Source of the DNA: Aerococcus viridans
GTDB taxonomy: Bacteria > Bacillota > Bacilli > Lactobacillales > Aerococcaceae
Length of the DNA: 64,000 bases
Assembly (NCBI RefSeq): GCF_001543285.1
Contig: NZ_CP014164.1
Span: 248,001-312,000 of the forward strand
Direction of reading: 5' to 3'
The notes beneath the pieces are model-generated. The model saw only the letters and a program-made list of their open reading frames with translations, was not told the origin of the DNA and made no database searches. Positions 27,864 through 37,068 of this stretch are shown here, piece by piece. The stretch's first letter is position 1. Each line of letters begins with the position of its first letter. The position numbers and the translations under genes were made by a program.

Positions 27864-27904
27864 TTTCAGTCCTCTTTATTCAAAAATATACCACTATCCC
27901 TGGG

Positions 27905-29245
27905 TTAGCTTGCCATCCCCTCAAATGTAAAAGGTTTAGGATTGGATGGTTTGTAATTTAATTTGAATTGGACTAAAATTCTTGCACGTAAATGATGGAA
28001 GTTCGAATATCCAAAACCTGTTCGTTTAATTAATTTAATTTTATTATTAATACCTTCGGTAGGACCATTTGATACAGTATATTTTAAGGCGTTATGTATA
28101 TAAGGCAAGAATTTGGCCAATGTTCTGATAGTTCTTCTCGTACGACTTGGAAAAGTTTGGTTCTTAGTCCCATGTAGGATTTCATTGAAAATATTGATAT
28201 CATGAGTTGAAATGGCATATTTTAGTTCATTCATCAGGGTATAAGTAACTAAAAGTTCGTGTGAGATACTCAAAAGATAATCAACAATACGTTGTTCTGA
28301 TATTGCTTCACCAAATTGACGAACATAATGTGTATCCGTGAAATTTAAATCTTCAGCGTTCTTTAACAACAATTTCCATTGTTTTTTGAGTTTATTGTAG
28401 TCCGATGGACGGCTTGTTTTGATAGCATTCATCACTTTAATACGAATAGAATTGATTGTTTCATTCAACAGCTTTACTATATGGAATCGATCAATGACAA
28501 TCTTCGCATTAGGGAAACATGTGCGAATGACCTCTAGATAAGGTGTATATAAATCAATCGAAACTGTCTTCACGCTGCTTCGAGCGGTCCAGGTAAAAGA
28601 AGAAAAGTAATCGATGAGCGACGCTTGTTTTCTATCAACGACAATATCAATTAGCCTTCTATTATGCGTGTCCACAAGGACAGCACTCATCGCATTGGCT
28701 ACACGACTAGTCGATTTAAACTCATCTACACCGAGGTGATTCGGGAGATAATTTCCCTTAGGTGATAGTCCCATACTTGCTTTCATTAAAGTTCTGGCCA
28801 CTGTTGGAGAAGAGACATGATAACGTTTAGCGATTAACCGCATAGATTGCGTTTCAACCAATTCGGAGCTAATTTGACTTTTAATGGTTTTAGAAATACA
28901 GCAAAATTTTTCAACTAATGGTGTTTCAGCGATAAAAGTTTGTGCACAATGTTTACAATAAAAGCGTTGCTTCTGTAATTTAAGTAAAACAGGATTAGTA
29001 GCTGTGTTCGGTAATCGAATGATAGCTGGTTTAAAGCCATGTTTGATGATATCTTGATTACCAGTATTCTTTACACCACAGTGCATACAAGCCTTAGGCT
29101 TGTACGTAAGAACCCCATGTAAAACGAAATGATTTATTTCATAATACTTTTCAAGTGGCAACAGATGCATAGATTTTGGTATTGTAATATCAATATTATA
29201 GTCGTAAATACCGCAAAGTTGTTTTATAATAGATGTATGGGACAT
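27905..29245 (-). CDS. ISL3-family transposase
   Basis: A DDE transposase of 446 residues. The N-terminal zinc-type fingers are CMHCGVKNTG and FYCKHCAQTF, followed by a helix-turn-helix region (RLIAKRYHVSSPTVARTL). The catalytic core has D in HLGVDEFKS, D in the VIDRFHIVK region and E in NGPTEGINNKIK. The ATG follows AAGAAGGA; a longer upstream start has no ribosome-binding site. It appears intact, so the element may be active. Confidence 0.93.
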   Translation of the reverse strand: MSHTSIIKQLCGIYDYNIDITIPKSMHLLPLEKYYEINHFVLHGVLTYKPKACMHCGVKNTGNQDIIKHGFKPAIIRLPNTATNPVLLKLQKQRFYCKHCAQTFIAETPLVEKFCCISKTIKSQISSELVETQSMRLIAKRYHVSSPTVARTLMKASMGLSPKGNYLPNHLGVDEFKSTSRVANAMSAVLVDTHNRRLIDIVVDRKQASLIDYFSSFTWTARSSVKTVSIDLYTPYLEVIRTCFPNAKIVIDRFHIVKLLNETINSIRIKVMNAIKTSRPSDYNKLKKQWKLLLKNAEDLNFTDTHYVRQFGEAISEQRIVDYLLSISHELLVTYTLMNELKYAISTHDINIFNEILHGTKNQTFPSRTRRTIRTLAKFLPYIHNALKYTVSNGPTEGINNKIKLIKRTGFGYSNFHHLRARILVQFKLNYKPSNPKPFTFEGMAS

Positions 29246-29398
29246 GATTTTTCCTTCTTTCTGTATTCGTAGTGGTTTACACGCATTAAGGATATCATGT
29301 CCTTTTTGCGTACACAAAAATAGTGTCAATGAGATTCAATATGAATTCTCACCAACACTATTTATTATAGAACCATTTTTGATAGGTAAACCCTAAGT

Positions 29399-29434
29399 AA
29401 AAAGCACGCTACTCTTTGAAGTAACGTGCTTTTT
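29399..29434. terminator. Terminator downstream of the flavoprotein remnant
   Basis: AAAAAGCACG and TAC pair with GTA and CGTGCTTTTT around TCTTTGAA. It works in both directions and serves the minus-strand gene. Confidence 0.82.
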
Positions 29435-29463
29435 CTCTTTTGATTGATTTTCACAACTTGTCA

Positions 29464-29901
29464 TTAGCCAATTTCGGCTAAGGCAGTAATGGGGGCAATC
29501 CGTCCGAATGTAAAGATGTCAGCTAACGCATTGCCCCCTAGACGGTTGCCAGCGTGGATTCCACCAGCAACTTCACCAGCAGCAAATAGTCCTAGAATCA
29601 GTTGACAGTCAGTGTTGATAACGCGTGTTTCTGTGTCGATTTTCAACCCTCCCATTGTGTGTTGAACGGCCGGTTTCCGCGGTGTTGCTAGAATCACGCC
29701 GTCAGCAGCGGTCATTTTTTCATTAAAGGTTTGAATAATAGGTAAGTCATCCTGATCTTCAGTTTCCACAAAGATGGGTACTTCACGAAGGTCTAGAATT
29801 TCAATCTCAACTTTATGAGCAAAATACTTTTGCATAAATTCAAGCAAAGTACGGTTGTATGATTTGTCAGCAGCACTACCGGCAACGGTAATAAATTTCA
29901 T
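29464..29901 (-). pseudogene. Deletion-fusion remnant: FMN-reductase N-terminus joined to fumarate-reductase C-terminus
   Basis: 145 codons. Residues 1 to about 76 match the start of an NADPH-dependent FMN reductase ([22 protein letters not shown] ... ADGVILATP). Residues from about 80 on match the end of a flavocytochrome-c/urocanate-type flavoprotein (HTMGGLKI ... [25 protein letters not shown]). The middle, including most of the FAD domain and any FMN-binding domain, is missing, yet the join is in frame. I read this as an internal deletion of a long multidomain NADH:fumarate-reductase-like gene. The ribosome-binding site is poor. A functional mini-protein is unlikely but not excluded. Confidence 0.75.
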
Positions 29902-29952
29902 CTTATTTGTGAAATAGATAACGAAATATATTGGCTATTAAAGAACACATTT

Positions 29953-30471
29953 CTATAGGGTTAAGCGTTTCTTCAATACTAAAGCCAAAGAAATAGCTAC
30001 CACATTTTTGATGATGTCTGTTGGTAAGAAAATAATCATACCTGACATCAACGTATCCATCCAAGAAATTGGTGAATCCAACAAGTAGTTTAAAGCCAAA
30101 TACATATAAGTTAAACCACATAGGAAGATAATCAAGTTCATACCAATCGCACGAACAGTTAAGATTTTCCAGCCGTTTTCAGCCCCTGGGTTTTGACTAG
30201 CAAAGACCATCGCCACGATGAAACCAATAATGAAACCGAATGAAGGGGAGTAAATAAAAGCACCTTTAAAAATAAATAAGAGAATAGCATTTAAAAACAT
30301 GGCAACAGCCGCATATTTTCTTGGAATCAACAAACCAGTTAAGACAACTGCCATGGTTTGTAAAGTGAATGGAATCGCCCCGAATGGCACGACAACATAA
30401 GAAGCAATTAAGGTAATCACGCTCATTAGTGCAGCGAGTACCCAGTAGTAAGTAGTTGATTTTGTCATCAT
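29953..30471 (-). CDS. bioY: Biotin transporter S component BioY
   Basis: The substrate-binding subunit of an ECF-type biotin importer, 172 residues, with six hydrophobic segments. The FGAIPFTLQTMAVVLTGLL and FKGAFIYSPSFGFIIGF stretches are characteristic of BioY. The ATG follows AAGGAGAAAA. It lies downstream of birA on the same strand, with a BirA-type palindrome between them. The ECF energising module must be encoded elsewhere. Confidence 0.93.
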   Translation of the reverse strand: MMTKSTTYYWVLAALMSVITLIASYVVVPFGAIPFTLQTMAVVLTGLLIPRKYAAVAMFLNAILLFIFKGAFIYSPSFGFIIGFIVAMVFASQNPGAENGWKILTVRAIGMNLIIFLCGLTYMYLALNYLLDSPISWMDTLMSGMIIFLPTDIIKNVVAISLALVLKKRLTL

Positions 30472-30486
30472 TTTTCTCCTTTTTTA

Positions 30487-30513
30487 GTCAACCTAATTTT
30501 ATTAGAGGTTGAC
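30487..30513 (-). promoter_or_regulatory. BirA operator upstream of bioY
   Basis: GTCAACCT and AGGTTGAC form an 8-bp inverted repeat separated by 11 bp, just before bioY. This fits the AACC-N-GGTT pattern of Firmicute biotin-repressor sites. BirA next door has a helix-turn-helix domain. Confidence 0.75.
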
Positions 30514-30584
30514 CGTCCCTTTTAAATTTGGACATACGACATGATGTCGCACATCCACTTGTTACTATAGATAAAATTTTGCTC

Positions 30585-31586
30585 TTATAAGTCAGCAAAT
30601 TGCTGGCTAGAGAAAGACACTTCACCAGATACAAGGGTTCGTCTCTTGCCCTCTGACGTTTCGATTGAAAGGTGACCAAGATCTGTCACACCAAGGATTT
30701 TTCCGCGATAAGTTTCGTGGTTTTCCGTATAGGTTACCCATTGGTCTTTTCCCAATAGGTGGTCACGGTAATAATCCAAAAAAACCAAGCTCGCCAAGTC
30801 ATCATAGTAGCCCTTGAACTTAGTAATGAAGTTGGTAATCAAGTCATTTGGGTTAAAGAGACTAGGCAATTGGGGGCCAAATATTGTACCTGCAACAGAT
30901 TGATTTTCCGCATTCTCCTTAGCGAAATCACCTGCCAAATTGGAGCCAATCCCAAGCACCAGATGAGAAATCGTTTGAGCTTCCATATCAAAAGTCGCCT
31001 CAGTTAGAATACCAGCAACCTTTTTCCCATGGTAGAATAAGTCGTTTACCCACTTAATCATGACATCATCGGGTAAATAGCTAGACAAGGTTTCCGCATA
31101 GGCTGATGCAGAAGCGATAGTCAAGGACGCCACAAGGTCATTATTCACACCCGGTGGTGGGGTCATAACGATTGAAAAATAAAGCCCTTGGCTAAGTGAA
31201 GAATAAAAGGTACGGCCACGTCGACCACGACCAGCAGTCTGCTCACTGGAAATAAAAATAGCAGGTTGGTCTGGATAGTCCGCTGCATGCTTACGACCAA
31301 GATCATTGGTTGACGTAGTAGAATCTTGGTAGTAGACCTTTAACTCTGGCCATATATGTTGTAGGCCATGAGTAATTTGTCCCGGATCAATTGCCTGGTT
31401 TAGGTTTTCTAAGGCATAACCATTTTTAGGGTGACGGATAATTTCATATCCATCCGTTTCTAATTGCTTCACAGCCTTCCAAATGGCATTACGACTAACT
31501 TGGAAGTGGTCTGCCAATTCAGGGCCAGTGTGAAAATGACCTGGATGATCTAAAAAATAAGCAAGTAGTTTCGCTTTAACTGTCAT
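30585..31586 (-). CDS. birA: Bifunctional biotin-protein ligase / biotin operon repressor
   Basis: Attaches biotin to carboxylases and, as biotinyl-AMP-bound dimer, represses biotin genes. Of its 333 residues, 1-60 form a winged helix (ELADHFQVSRNAIWKAVKQLE). The catalytic GRGRRGRTF loop is near residue 118, with KWVNDLFYHGKKVAGIL near residue 180. An SH3-like C-terminal domain (GKILGVTDLGHLSIET) follows. The ATG has an upstream GAAAGGACG. It is followed by bioY and its operator. Confidence 0.95.
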   Translation of the reverse strand: MTVKAKLLAYFLDHPGHFHTGPELADHFQVSRNAIWKAVKQLETDGYEIIRHPKNGYALENLNQAIDPGQITHGLQHIWPELKVYYQDSTTSTNDLGRKHAADYPDQPAIFISSEQTAGRGRRGRTFYSSLSQGLYFSIVMTPPPGVNNDLVASLTIASASAYAETLSSYLPDDVMIKWVNDLFYHGKKVAGILTEATFDMEAQTISHLVLGIGSNLAGDFAKENAENQSVAGTIFGPQLPSLFNPNDLITNFITKFKGYYDDLASLVFLDYYRDHLLGKDQWVTYTENHETYRGKILGVTDLGHLSIETSEGKRRTLVSGEVSFSSQQFADL

Positions 31587-31620
31587 GAAATCCGTCCTTT
31601 CTTTCTAAAATACAAATATT

Positions 31621-31649
31621 ACATTATCAAGATAAAAATACCTTGTCAA
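31621..31649 (-). promoter_or_regulatory. birA promoter
   Basis: Minus strand: TTGACA (31644-31649), a 17-bp spacer and TAATGT (31621-31626), ending 34 bp upstream of the ATG. Confidence 0.75.
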
Positions 31650-32026
31650 CTGAATTTTATATATAGGTGACGAAATACACTTAGAAATAGAAGCCTACGA
31701 TTGCCGTTTTTGCCTATCATTGCCTTTGATGCAGTAGGACCGCGATCAGCCCGAAGTTCGTAATGGATTGAAATGCATTAGGGCATCCAGGTTTACTGTG
31801 AAGGGATGCTAGGGAAGCGAATTCCTTGGCTTTTTCAATTAAACAATCCGAGATAAAAAAGGATGGTCACTATTTCAAGATAATCAACAAGGACATCTAC
31901 AAGATAAAAAGACAAATTTTAGACATGTAAGTTGAGCAATCTTAACTCGCGTAAAGTAAGGTAATTTTCAAAAATGGTTTAGTGGGGAGTAAGAGAAGCT
32001 AATGCTTTTAAAGGTTTACTGTCATC
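31650..32026. other. Gene-free stretch upstream of birA
   Basis: I see no open frame with a ribosome-binding site, no tRNA and no clear repeat here; it may be decayed sequence. Confidence 0.5.
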
Positions 32027-32050
32027 AAAAAAGGAGACGTTATCCGCCTC
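32027..32050 (-). terminator. Weak terminator of the acetyltransferase gene
   Basis: Minus strand: GAGGCG pairs with CGTCTC (one G-T) around GATAA, followed by CTTTTTTG. Confidence 0.6.
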
Positions 32051-32073
32051 GGTTACTTTCGTAATTATTTTAA

Positions 32074-32997
32074 TTAATCATCTAGCTCTTCAAATTCGTC
32101 AAAATCATCAAAATCATCATAGTCATCGAGTTCGTCAAAGTCGTCTAGGCCTGCGTTTTCTAACATATAAGCGACTGGGTCTGCTTGGTAAGTTTGGATG
32201 TCTTCGATGATAGGTTCTTCAATTTTACGGCTTAGGCCGATTTGCATGCCTAAGTCTTGGTAGCCTTGTTTTAAATACATGTCATATGGTGTATCGTCAG
32301 CATCTGCGGCTAAGGCAACCATTTTGCCATCAGATAGGGCTTTATTGCACACCCAAGCTTGAATGAGTGATCCAATACCATGCCGTTGGTATTCTTCTAA
32401 GACTTGGAAGTTATCAATTTCATAGGCATGGGCTAGGCGGATAACGTCCGCAATGGCAACCAATTTGTCATCGATATAGACAGCTACGGCAGTGGTGTTA
32501 TCTTCCGCTAAAAACCAAGGATAGTAATTTAATTTCTGTTGGGCAAACTCGCTTGAATCGTCGATAGCCTTGTCGAAAACTTGGTTAAAGTCGAAGTAGT
32601 CTTGTTCAATGGATGCATCGACTTCTTTCAATACTAGACGGTCACCGTAAGTGTCTTGGGCTTTGGTTGAACCTTTGAAATCAGCGGGGTCTAACACCAT
32701 TAATTTGGTTAGGGAAATTTCATAGCCGACTTCACCGATTGAAGCGAACAAATCTGGTGCTAGGGGTTGGTTCATTGGTAAAACAAAGCTGTAGTAGGAC
32801 AAGTTTAGGTCATAAGCGTAATCTAGAAAATTATCTTCTAGAATATCTAGTTCTTCAGCGGTTGGGACGAAATCTAATACAATTTTATTATTGCTGTACA
32901 TACTTGGGACCTTGCGGTTACCGATAAAATAATACAATTCCGTTTCATCGTAGGTATCCGCCAGGGTAAACATATGATCAAAAGTAAATTCTTGCAT
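32074..32997 (-). CDS. GNAT-family N-acetyltransferase with a highly acidic C-terminal tail
   Basis: A 307-residue cytoplasmic protein. The acetyl-CoA-binding motif A is at about residues 200-215 (VLEEYQRHGIGSLIQAWV), followed by a strand-helix LYLKQGYQDLG as in GNAT enzymes. The N-terminal half is less familiar and may be a second degenerate GNAT domain. The last 25 residues are nearly all Asp/Glu/Phe/Leu (repeats like DDFDEL), recalling the acidic tail of RNA polymerase delta. The substrate is unknown. The start ATG follows GGAGCC. Confidence 0.8.
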   Translation of the reverse strand: MQEFTFDHMFTLADTYDETELYYFIGNRKVPSMYSNNKIVLDFVPTAEELDILEDNFLDYAYDLNLSYYSFVLPMNQPLAPDLFASIGEVGYEISLTKLMVLDPADFKGSTKAQDTYGDRLVLKEVDASIEQDYFDFNQVFDKAIDDSSEFAQQKLNYYPWFLAEDNTTAVAVYIDDKLVAIADVIRLAHAYEIDNFQVLEEYQRHGIGSLIQAWVCNKALSDGKMVALAADADDTPYDMYLKQGYQDLGMQIGLSRKIEEPIIEDIQTYQADPVAYMLENAGLDDFDELDDYDDFDDFDEFEELDD

Positions 32998-33232
32998 GGT
33001 TAAGGCTCCGTTCGTTAGGGAAATTTTTGTCTATTAATTGCTCTTATTTTAGCATAGCTGAATGGATTCTTTTAGGAAAAGGATGATATCGACGATTTTC
33101 AAGGTGCCATATTCAAATAATTATGGTAGTTGCTAAGGGGCGGTAATTTTACTAGCACCCACCCATACCTAGAATTTTTTGATGGGTAAAGTGGCGGTCG
33201 TATCCTTGAATTAATAGATAAAGTAAAAAGAC

Positions 33233-33307
33233 AGCATAAAATTATGCTGCTAAATAATGTGGATCATGACATTCTTTCATTCAAAAACCGAACAGGTGTG
33301 CTATAAT
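33233..33307 (+). promoter_or_regulatory. Hairpin and extended -10 promoter upstream of yabA
   Basis: CAGCAT/ATGCTG forms a hairpin at 33233-33249. An extended -10 TGCTATAAT (TATAAT at 33302-33307) follows, with no good -35. The rest of the 32998-33471 gap holds an ACCCAT/ATGGGT hairpin (about 33162-33188) and a leader of about 160 nt, but no gene that I can support. Confidence 0.55.
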
Positions 33308-33471
33308 TGACGCTAGTTGAAATTGAAGTTTCCATTTAGGTTAGCCACATCATGTGGTATCATGGAGAGTGAAAAGGCGCAGATATTGCGTTTTAACCGG
33401 AATGGTCCAGTAGACAAGTTTTTGTAAGCTGGGTAAGTATTGGATGACTAGTAGAAAGTAGGTGTGGGAAC

Positions 33472-33867
33472 GTGGATGAACATCATGTAGCAGAAGAAAT
33501 CACTGCATTGAAGAAAGATTTGCAAGGAATGATTGAAAAAATTGATGCCATCAACGAGGAGTGGGATAAGTTATTAATTTCTTCCCATAACTTGAAGATG
33601 GAGAATTTTTACTTGCGTGAACGGGTGCAAGAATTAACTGAATTAAACGATAGTTTGTCGCAAAATACAGCGGAAACGGATGAACCTGTTGATGAGGATA
33701 CGCCGCAGGTGATGTCAAAAGCCCGTCAAAATCTAATGAATATCTACGAAGATGGCTTCCATATTTGTAATATTTCCTACGGCCAACGCCGTGGAAATGA
33801 CGAGCAGTGCATGTTCTGTTTAGATATTTTGTATGGTGAGCGTGCTGGTGAGGGGAATCAAGGCTAA
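33472..33867 (+). CDS. yabA: Replication initiation control protein YabA
   Basis: A negative regulator of DnaA that links it to the beta clamp. The 131 residues contain an N-terminal coiled coil (about 5-65, ALKKDLQGMIEKIDAINEEW) and a C-terminal zinc module HICNISYGQRRGNDEQCMFC. It starts at GTG; AGGTG lies about 9 nt upstream. The stop overlaps the next gene's ATG (TAATG), so translation is coupled. Confidence 0.93.
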   Translation: MDEHHVAEEITALKKDLQGMIEKIDAINEEWDKLLISSHNLKMENFYLRERVQELTELNDSLSQNTAETDEPVDEDTPQVMSKARQNLMNIYEDGFHICNISYGQRRGNDEQCMFCLDILYGERAGEGNQG

Positions 33868-34625
33868 TGGATACACCCTTATTACAAGCAGGCGAACGGT
33901 TGGATGCCTTAATTCCACAAAATCTTGAAATTATTCAAAGTGACCTGACCTTCTCCTTCTCGGTAGACGCAGTTTTATTGGCGCATTTTGCCCAGGTGTC
34001 TTCGAGTCGGGTGAAACAGGTCATTGATTTTTGTTCGGGTAATGGGGTGATTCCTTTATTACTGTCGGCTAAAACGAGTGATAAAACCCAGATTCATGGG
34101 ATTGAAATTCAACCTCAAGTAGCAGACATGGCCAAGCGGTCGATGGCACATAATGACTTGGCGGATAAAATTACGGTTCACCAGATGGATTTAAAATCGG
34201 TTCGTGACCATTTTAAAAAGGATTCTGTAGATGTGGTGACTTGTAATCCGCCTTATTTCAAGAAATACGATGAATCTAAGGTCAATTTATTGGATGCTAA
34301 AACCTTGGCCCGCCATGAAGTGGCGATGACAGCGAAAGATATTTTCCAGCAGGCTCAGTTTGTCCTACGTAACCGTGGTAAATTATATATTGTCCATAGA
34401 CCTGAGCGGTTGAGTGAGTTGATTGTTTTAGGTAACCAATACCATTTGACTTTGAAACGGCTGCAATTTATCTATCCGAAACCAGGTAAAGAAGCGAAAA
34501 CCATTTTGCTAGAATTCATGAAAGATGGCCATGATAAGGGCTTGCGGGTCTTGCCTCCTTTCTACACGCAAACTTTGACGGATGAGTATACACCAGAAAT
34601 GAGACAGTTGATTTATGGCGAATAA
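33867..34625 (+). CDS. trmN6: tRNA1(Val) adenine-37 N6-methyltransferase (YabB/TrmN6 family)
   Basis: SAM-dependent methyltransferase of 252 residues. The SAM-binding motif I is [15 protein letters not shown] near residue 52. The adenine-N6 motif NPPY is near residue 126 ([12 protein letters not shown]). Gene order (yabA upstream, GIY-YIG gene and rsmI downstream) matches Bacillus yabB. It overlaps both neighbours by a few bases. Confidence 0.92.
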   Translation: MDTPLLQAGERLDALIPQNLEIIQSDLTFSFSVDAVLLAHFAQVSSSRVKQVIDFCSGNGVIPLLLSAKTSDKTQIHGIEIQPQVADMAKRSMAHNDLADKITVHQMDLKSVRDHFKKDSVDVVTCNPPYFKKYDESKVNLLDAKTLARHEVAMTAKDIFQQAQFVLRNRGKLYIVHRPERLSELIVLGNQYHLTLKRLQFIYPKPGKEAKTILLEFMKDGHDKGLRVLPPFYTQTLTDEYTPEMRQLIYGE

Positions 34626-35121
34626 GTCAGAAGAATCGCATAAAAAAGATGCAATCGGTAAAATAAATAAAACACCTCAAAATGCCCACAAGAACGATTC
34701 AGAAGATGGTCTGGGAAAGGGCGTAGACAAGGCGCCTGCTGAGGTTGAGAAGGCAATGAAATTACATTACTTTTATGTGCTAGCCTGTTCAGATAATACC
34801 TTGTATACGGGTTATACGACTGATCCTGATCGTCGGGAAATGGTGCATAACCAAGGTAAGGGGGCTAAGTATACTCAGGCAGCTGGGCGTCGGCCAGTTC
34901 ATATGGTTTACAGCAAGCCTTTTACCTCCAAGTCGCGGGCCATGTCAGCGGAGTATCGGTTTAAACAGTTGACCCGGCGTCAAAAGGAGGCCTTCCTTAG
35001 TGATAAGGGGGTCAAGCGGGTTTGGCCACCGAGTGCGTGGGTGGACCGGGTGGCTGACAGCGTGGAGAGTGGTTTACCCTTTTTGCCGGACAAAGAAAAA
35101 ACAGTTAAAGATGAGGAGTGA
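34615..35121 (+). CDS. GIY-YIG nuclease superfamily protein (YazA/YhbQ type)
   Basis: A 168-residue protein. A charged N-terminal extension of about 48 residues, absent from many relatives, precedes the GIY-YIG domain ([18 protein letters not shown], with R in DPDRR and E in [14 protein letters not shown]). It overlaps the methyltransferase gene by 11 bp. A role in DNA repair or RNA processing is assumed for the family but unproven. The long extension may mean that the true start is the ATG at MKLHYFYVL, but that ATG has no better ribosome-binding site. Confidence 0.85.
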   Translation: MANKSEESHKKDAIGKINKTPQNAHKNDSEDGLGKGVDKAPAEVEKAMKLHYFYVLACSDNTLYTGYTTDPDRREMVHNQGKGAKYTQAAGRRPVHMVYSKPFTSKSRAMSAEYRFKQLTRRQKEAFLSDKGVKRVWPPSAWVDRVADSVESGLPFLPDKEKTVKDEE

Positions 35122-35125
35122 GGGC

Positions 35126-36022
35126 ATGGTTCAGGTACAACATTCATTTACAAAGCAGGAGAATGAAGGGTTTGGGACCTTGTATTTGGTGCCAACGCCG
35201 ATTGGGAATTTGGAGGATATGACCTTTCGTGCGGTCAATACGTTGAAGTCTGTGGAGATAATTCTAGCGGAGGATACGCGAAATACGCAGAAATTGTTGA
35301 ATCATTTCGAAGTGACGACAGGCCAGATGTCTTACCACCAACACAATAGTCAGGCGCGGATTCCACAAATTTTAGCTATGCTGAAGGACGGGCAGAATTT
35401 GGCGCAGGTGTCGGATGCTGGTATGCCAGCAATTTCTGATCCGGGATTTGAGTTGGCGCAAGCAGCCATTGCAGAAGGTATTCGGGTTGTGCCGCTTCCG
35501 GGTGCTAATGCGGCCTTAACGGGGCTTGTGGCGTCAGGTTTGGATACGAATCAGTTTGCCTTTATTGGATTTTTGCCGCGTAAGAAGTCTGAGAAAAAGG
35601 CTTTCTTGGATGACCTGGTGAATTTTCCCTACACGATGATGTTTTATGAATCGCCTTACCGCTTGGTGCAAACTCTTGAGGATTGCCGAGATGCCTTCGG
35701 TCCTGACCGGTCTGCGGTAGTGGTACGGGAGTTAACTAAGAAGTTTGAAGAGTTTAACCGAGGCAGCCTGGATGATTTGGCTGTGCATTTTGACCAAAAT
35801 GGACCGATTAAAGGTGAGATTTGCTTCTATATTGCGGGTAACGATGCGCCAGTGACTGAAGCAACGATGTTGCAGGATGCTTTAGAGGAGATGTCCTTGA
35901 AAGACCAGGTGGACTGGTGGATGGGGCAAAAAGACTTGTCGACAAAGGATGCCATTAAACAAGTGGCCAAGCAAACGGGCGTGAATAAGCGGGACGTGTA
36001 CGCTGCTTACCACGAAATCTAG
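35126..36022 (+). CDS. rsmI: 16S rRNA (cytidine-1402-2'-O)-methyltransferase
   Basis: Methylates C1402 of 16S rRNA. Its 298 residues begin with a short extension, then the family's GTLYLVPTPIGNLEDMTFRA. AEDTRNTQKLL and VSDAGMPAISDPG follow, with LPGANAALTGLVASGL near residue 125. The ATG has a GAGTGAGGG site just upstream; earlier in-frame starts lie inside the GIY-YIG gene. It is the last gene of the yabA block. Confidence 0.95.
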   Translation: MVQVQHSFTKQENEGFGTLYLVPTPIGNLEDMTFRAVNTLKSVEIILAEDTRNTQKLLNHFEVTTGQMSYHQHNSQARIPQILAMLKDGQNLAQVSDAGMPAISDPGFELAQAAIAEGIRVVPLPGANAALTGLVASGLDTNQFAFIGFLPRKKSEKKAFLDDLVNFPYTMMFYESPYRLVQTLEDCRDAFGPDRSAVVVRELTKKFEEFNRGSLDDLAVHFDQNGPIKGEICFYIAGNDAPVTEATMLQDALEEMSLKDQVDWWMGQKDLSTKDAIKQVAKQTGVNKRDVYAAYHEI

Positions 36023-36030
36023 GAGGCTTT

Positions 36031-37068
36031 ATGATTCCATATCTCATAGCGCTGACATGTTTTCTTGTTGGCATCGTCATTTTAGTGATTGCACCAAGGA
36101 ATTTGGTGGATAATTTCCTGTTTTTAGCGGGTTTTATTATTTTGTTTTTCGCGATTTTAAATGATCCGACTTTTAACAACCATCCCTTCTTCCAACATGT
36201 CTTTTATTGGTTGGACAGGTATGTCCGGTTATTAGCGCCTTTATTTACCATGATTTTTGGGATCGGGATGATTTCCTATGCTTTGAAAGTCTATCGGATT
36301 GAAAAGTCAAAATTGCAGTTGACGGTAGGTTTACTACTGGCTGCTGTATTGATTGGCGGGACTGTCTTCCAATATGTTGCCAGCTTCTTCTACTCGACCC
36401 TTTTTCACCAGGAAGTGGTAAGGGTCTTCCAGTTTGCGATGGCCTATTTCGTGCTCGCTTTCGTCAATTATTTGGTGGTAACCTTGCGATTGACCTTGTT
36501 GGAGGATGAGAGCCAACAGGATTTTGTGGTGATTTTGGGGGAGCGGTTGTCTAAGAACGGGGAACCTTCGGGTGTTCTGGAGAGTCGGTTGGATATGGCG
36601 GTGGATTACATTGAACGGCAACAGTTCCAATTTCAATCGGTGCCACGGATAATCGTGAGCGGCACGTCGACTGGGGCGGAGTCGCAGGTGAGCGAGGCGC
36701 GGATTATGGCCGATTATTTGGTGGACCACGGGGTGCCGCCTGAGATGATTTTGCTTGAGGACCAGGCGCATAATACCCATGAGAATTTTATTTATGCAAA
36801 AGGGATTATGCAAGCGAATGTGAAGCAGTTGAAAACGACGAAAGCGGTCTTTGTGACGTCGTCTTACCATTTATACCGCAGTCAGTTGTACGCGAATATG
36901 GAGGGCTTGTACCAGATGTCTGGTGTGGGTGCTCAGGCGACGATGATGGAGCGGATTTTAAATTGGGTGCGGGAGTTTGTGGCCATTATTTTCATGCACC
37001 GAAAGCTACATCTGGCGGTTTCTTGCTTGATGATTGGTTTGGGGGTCATTAATTTCGTACATTTTTAA
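36031..37068 (+). CDS. DUF218/YdcF-family membrane protein (SanA-like)
   Basis: A 345-residue membrane protein. About five hydrophobic segments in the first 165 residues lead to a DUF218 domain: DFVVILGERLSKNGEPS, SRLDMAVDYIE, SEARIMADYLVDHGVP, DQAHNTHENF and FVTSSYHLYR. A final hydrophobic segment ends the protein. Family members are linked to cell-envelope or vancomycin-barrier functions but the activity is unknown. It begins 8 bp after the rsmI stop with AGGAGG, probably on the same transcript. Confidence 0.87.
   Translation: MIPYLIALTCFLVGIVILVIAPRNLVDNFLFLAGFIILFFAILNDPTFNNHPFFQHVFYWLDRYVRLLAPLFTMIFGIGMISYALKVYRIEKSKLQLTVGLLLAAVLIGGTVFQYVASFFYSTLFHQEVVRVFQFAMAYFVLAFVNYLVVTLRLTLLEDESQQDFVVILGERLSKNGEPSGVLESRLDMAVDYIERQQFQFQSVPRIIVSGTSTGAESQVSEARIMADYLVDHGVPPEMILLEDQAHNTHENFIYAKGIMQANVKQLKTTKAVFVTSSYHLYRSQLYANMEGLYQMSGVGAQATMMERILNWVREFVAIIFMHRKLHLAVSCLMIGLGVINFVHF

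Larger units (their letters stand above)
27565..29374. mobile_element. ISL3-family insertion sequence, complete, 1810 bp with 8-bp target duplication
   Basis: Inverted repeats begin GGTTCT and share AAATAGTGTTGGT (21 of 24 matches). Both ends are flanked by the identical 8-mer ATTTTTGA (27557-27564 and 29375-29382), the duplication length typical of ISL3. The element carries one intact transposase on the minus strand and a non-coding segment of about 310 bp at its left end with a folded repeat. It is longer than usual for the family (about 1.3-1.5 kb). Insertion was intergenic. Confidence 0.93.
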
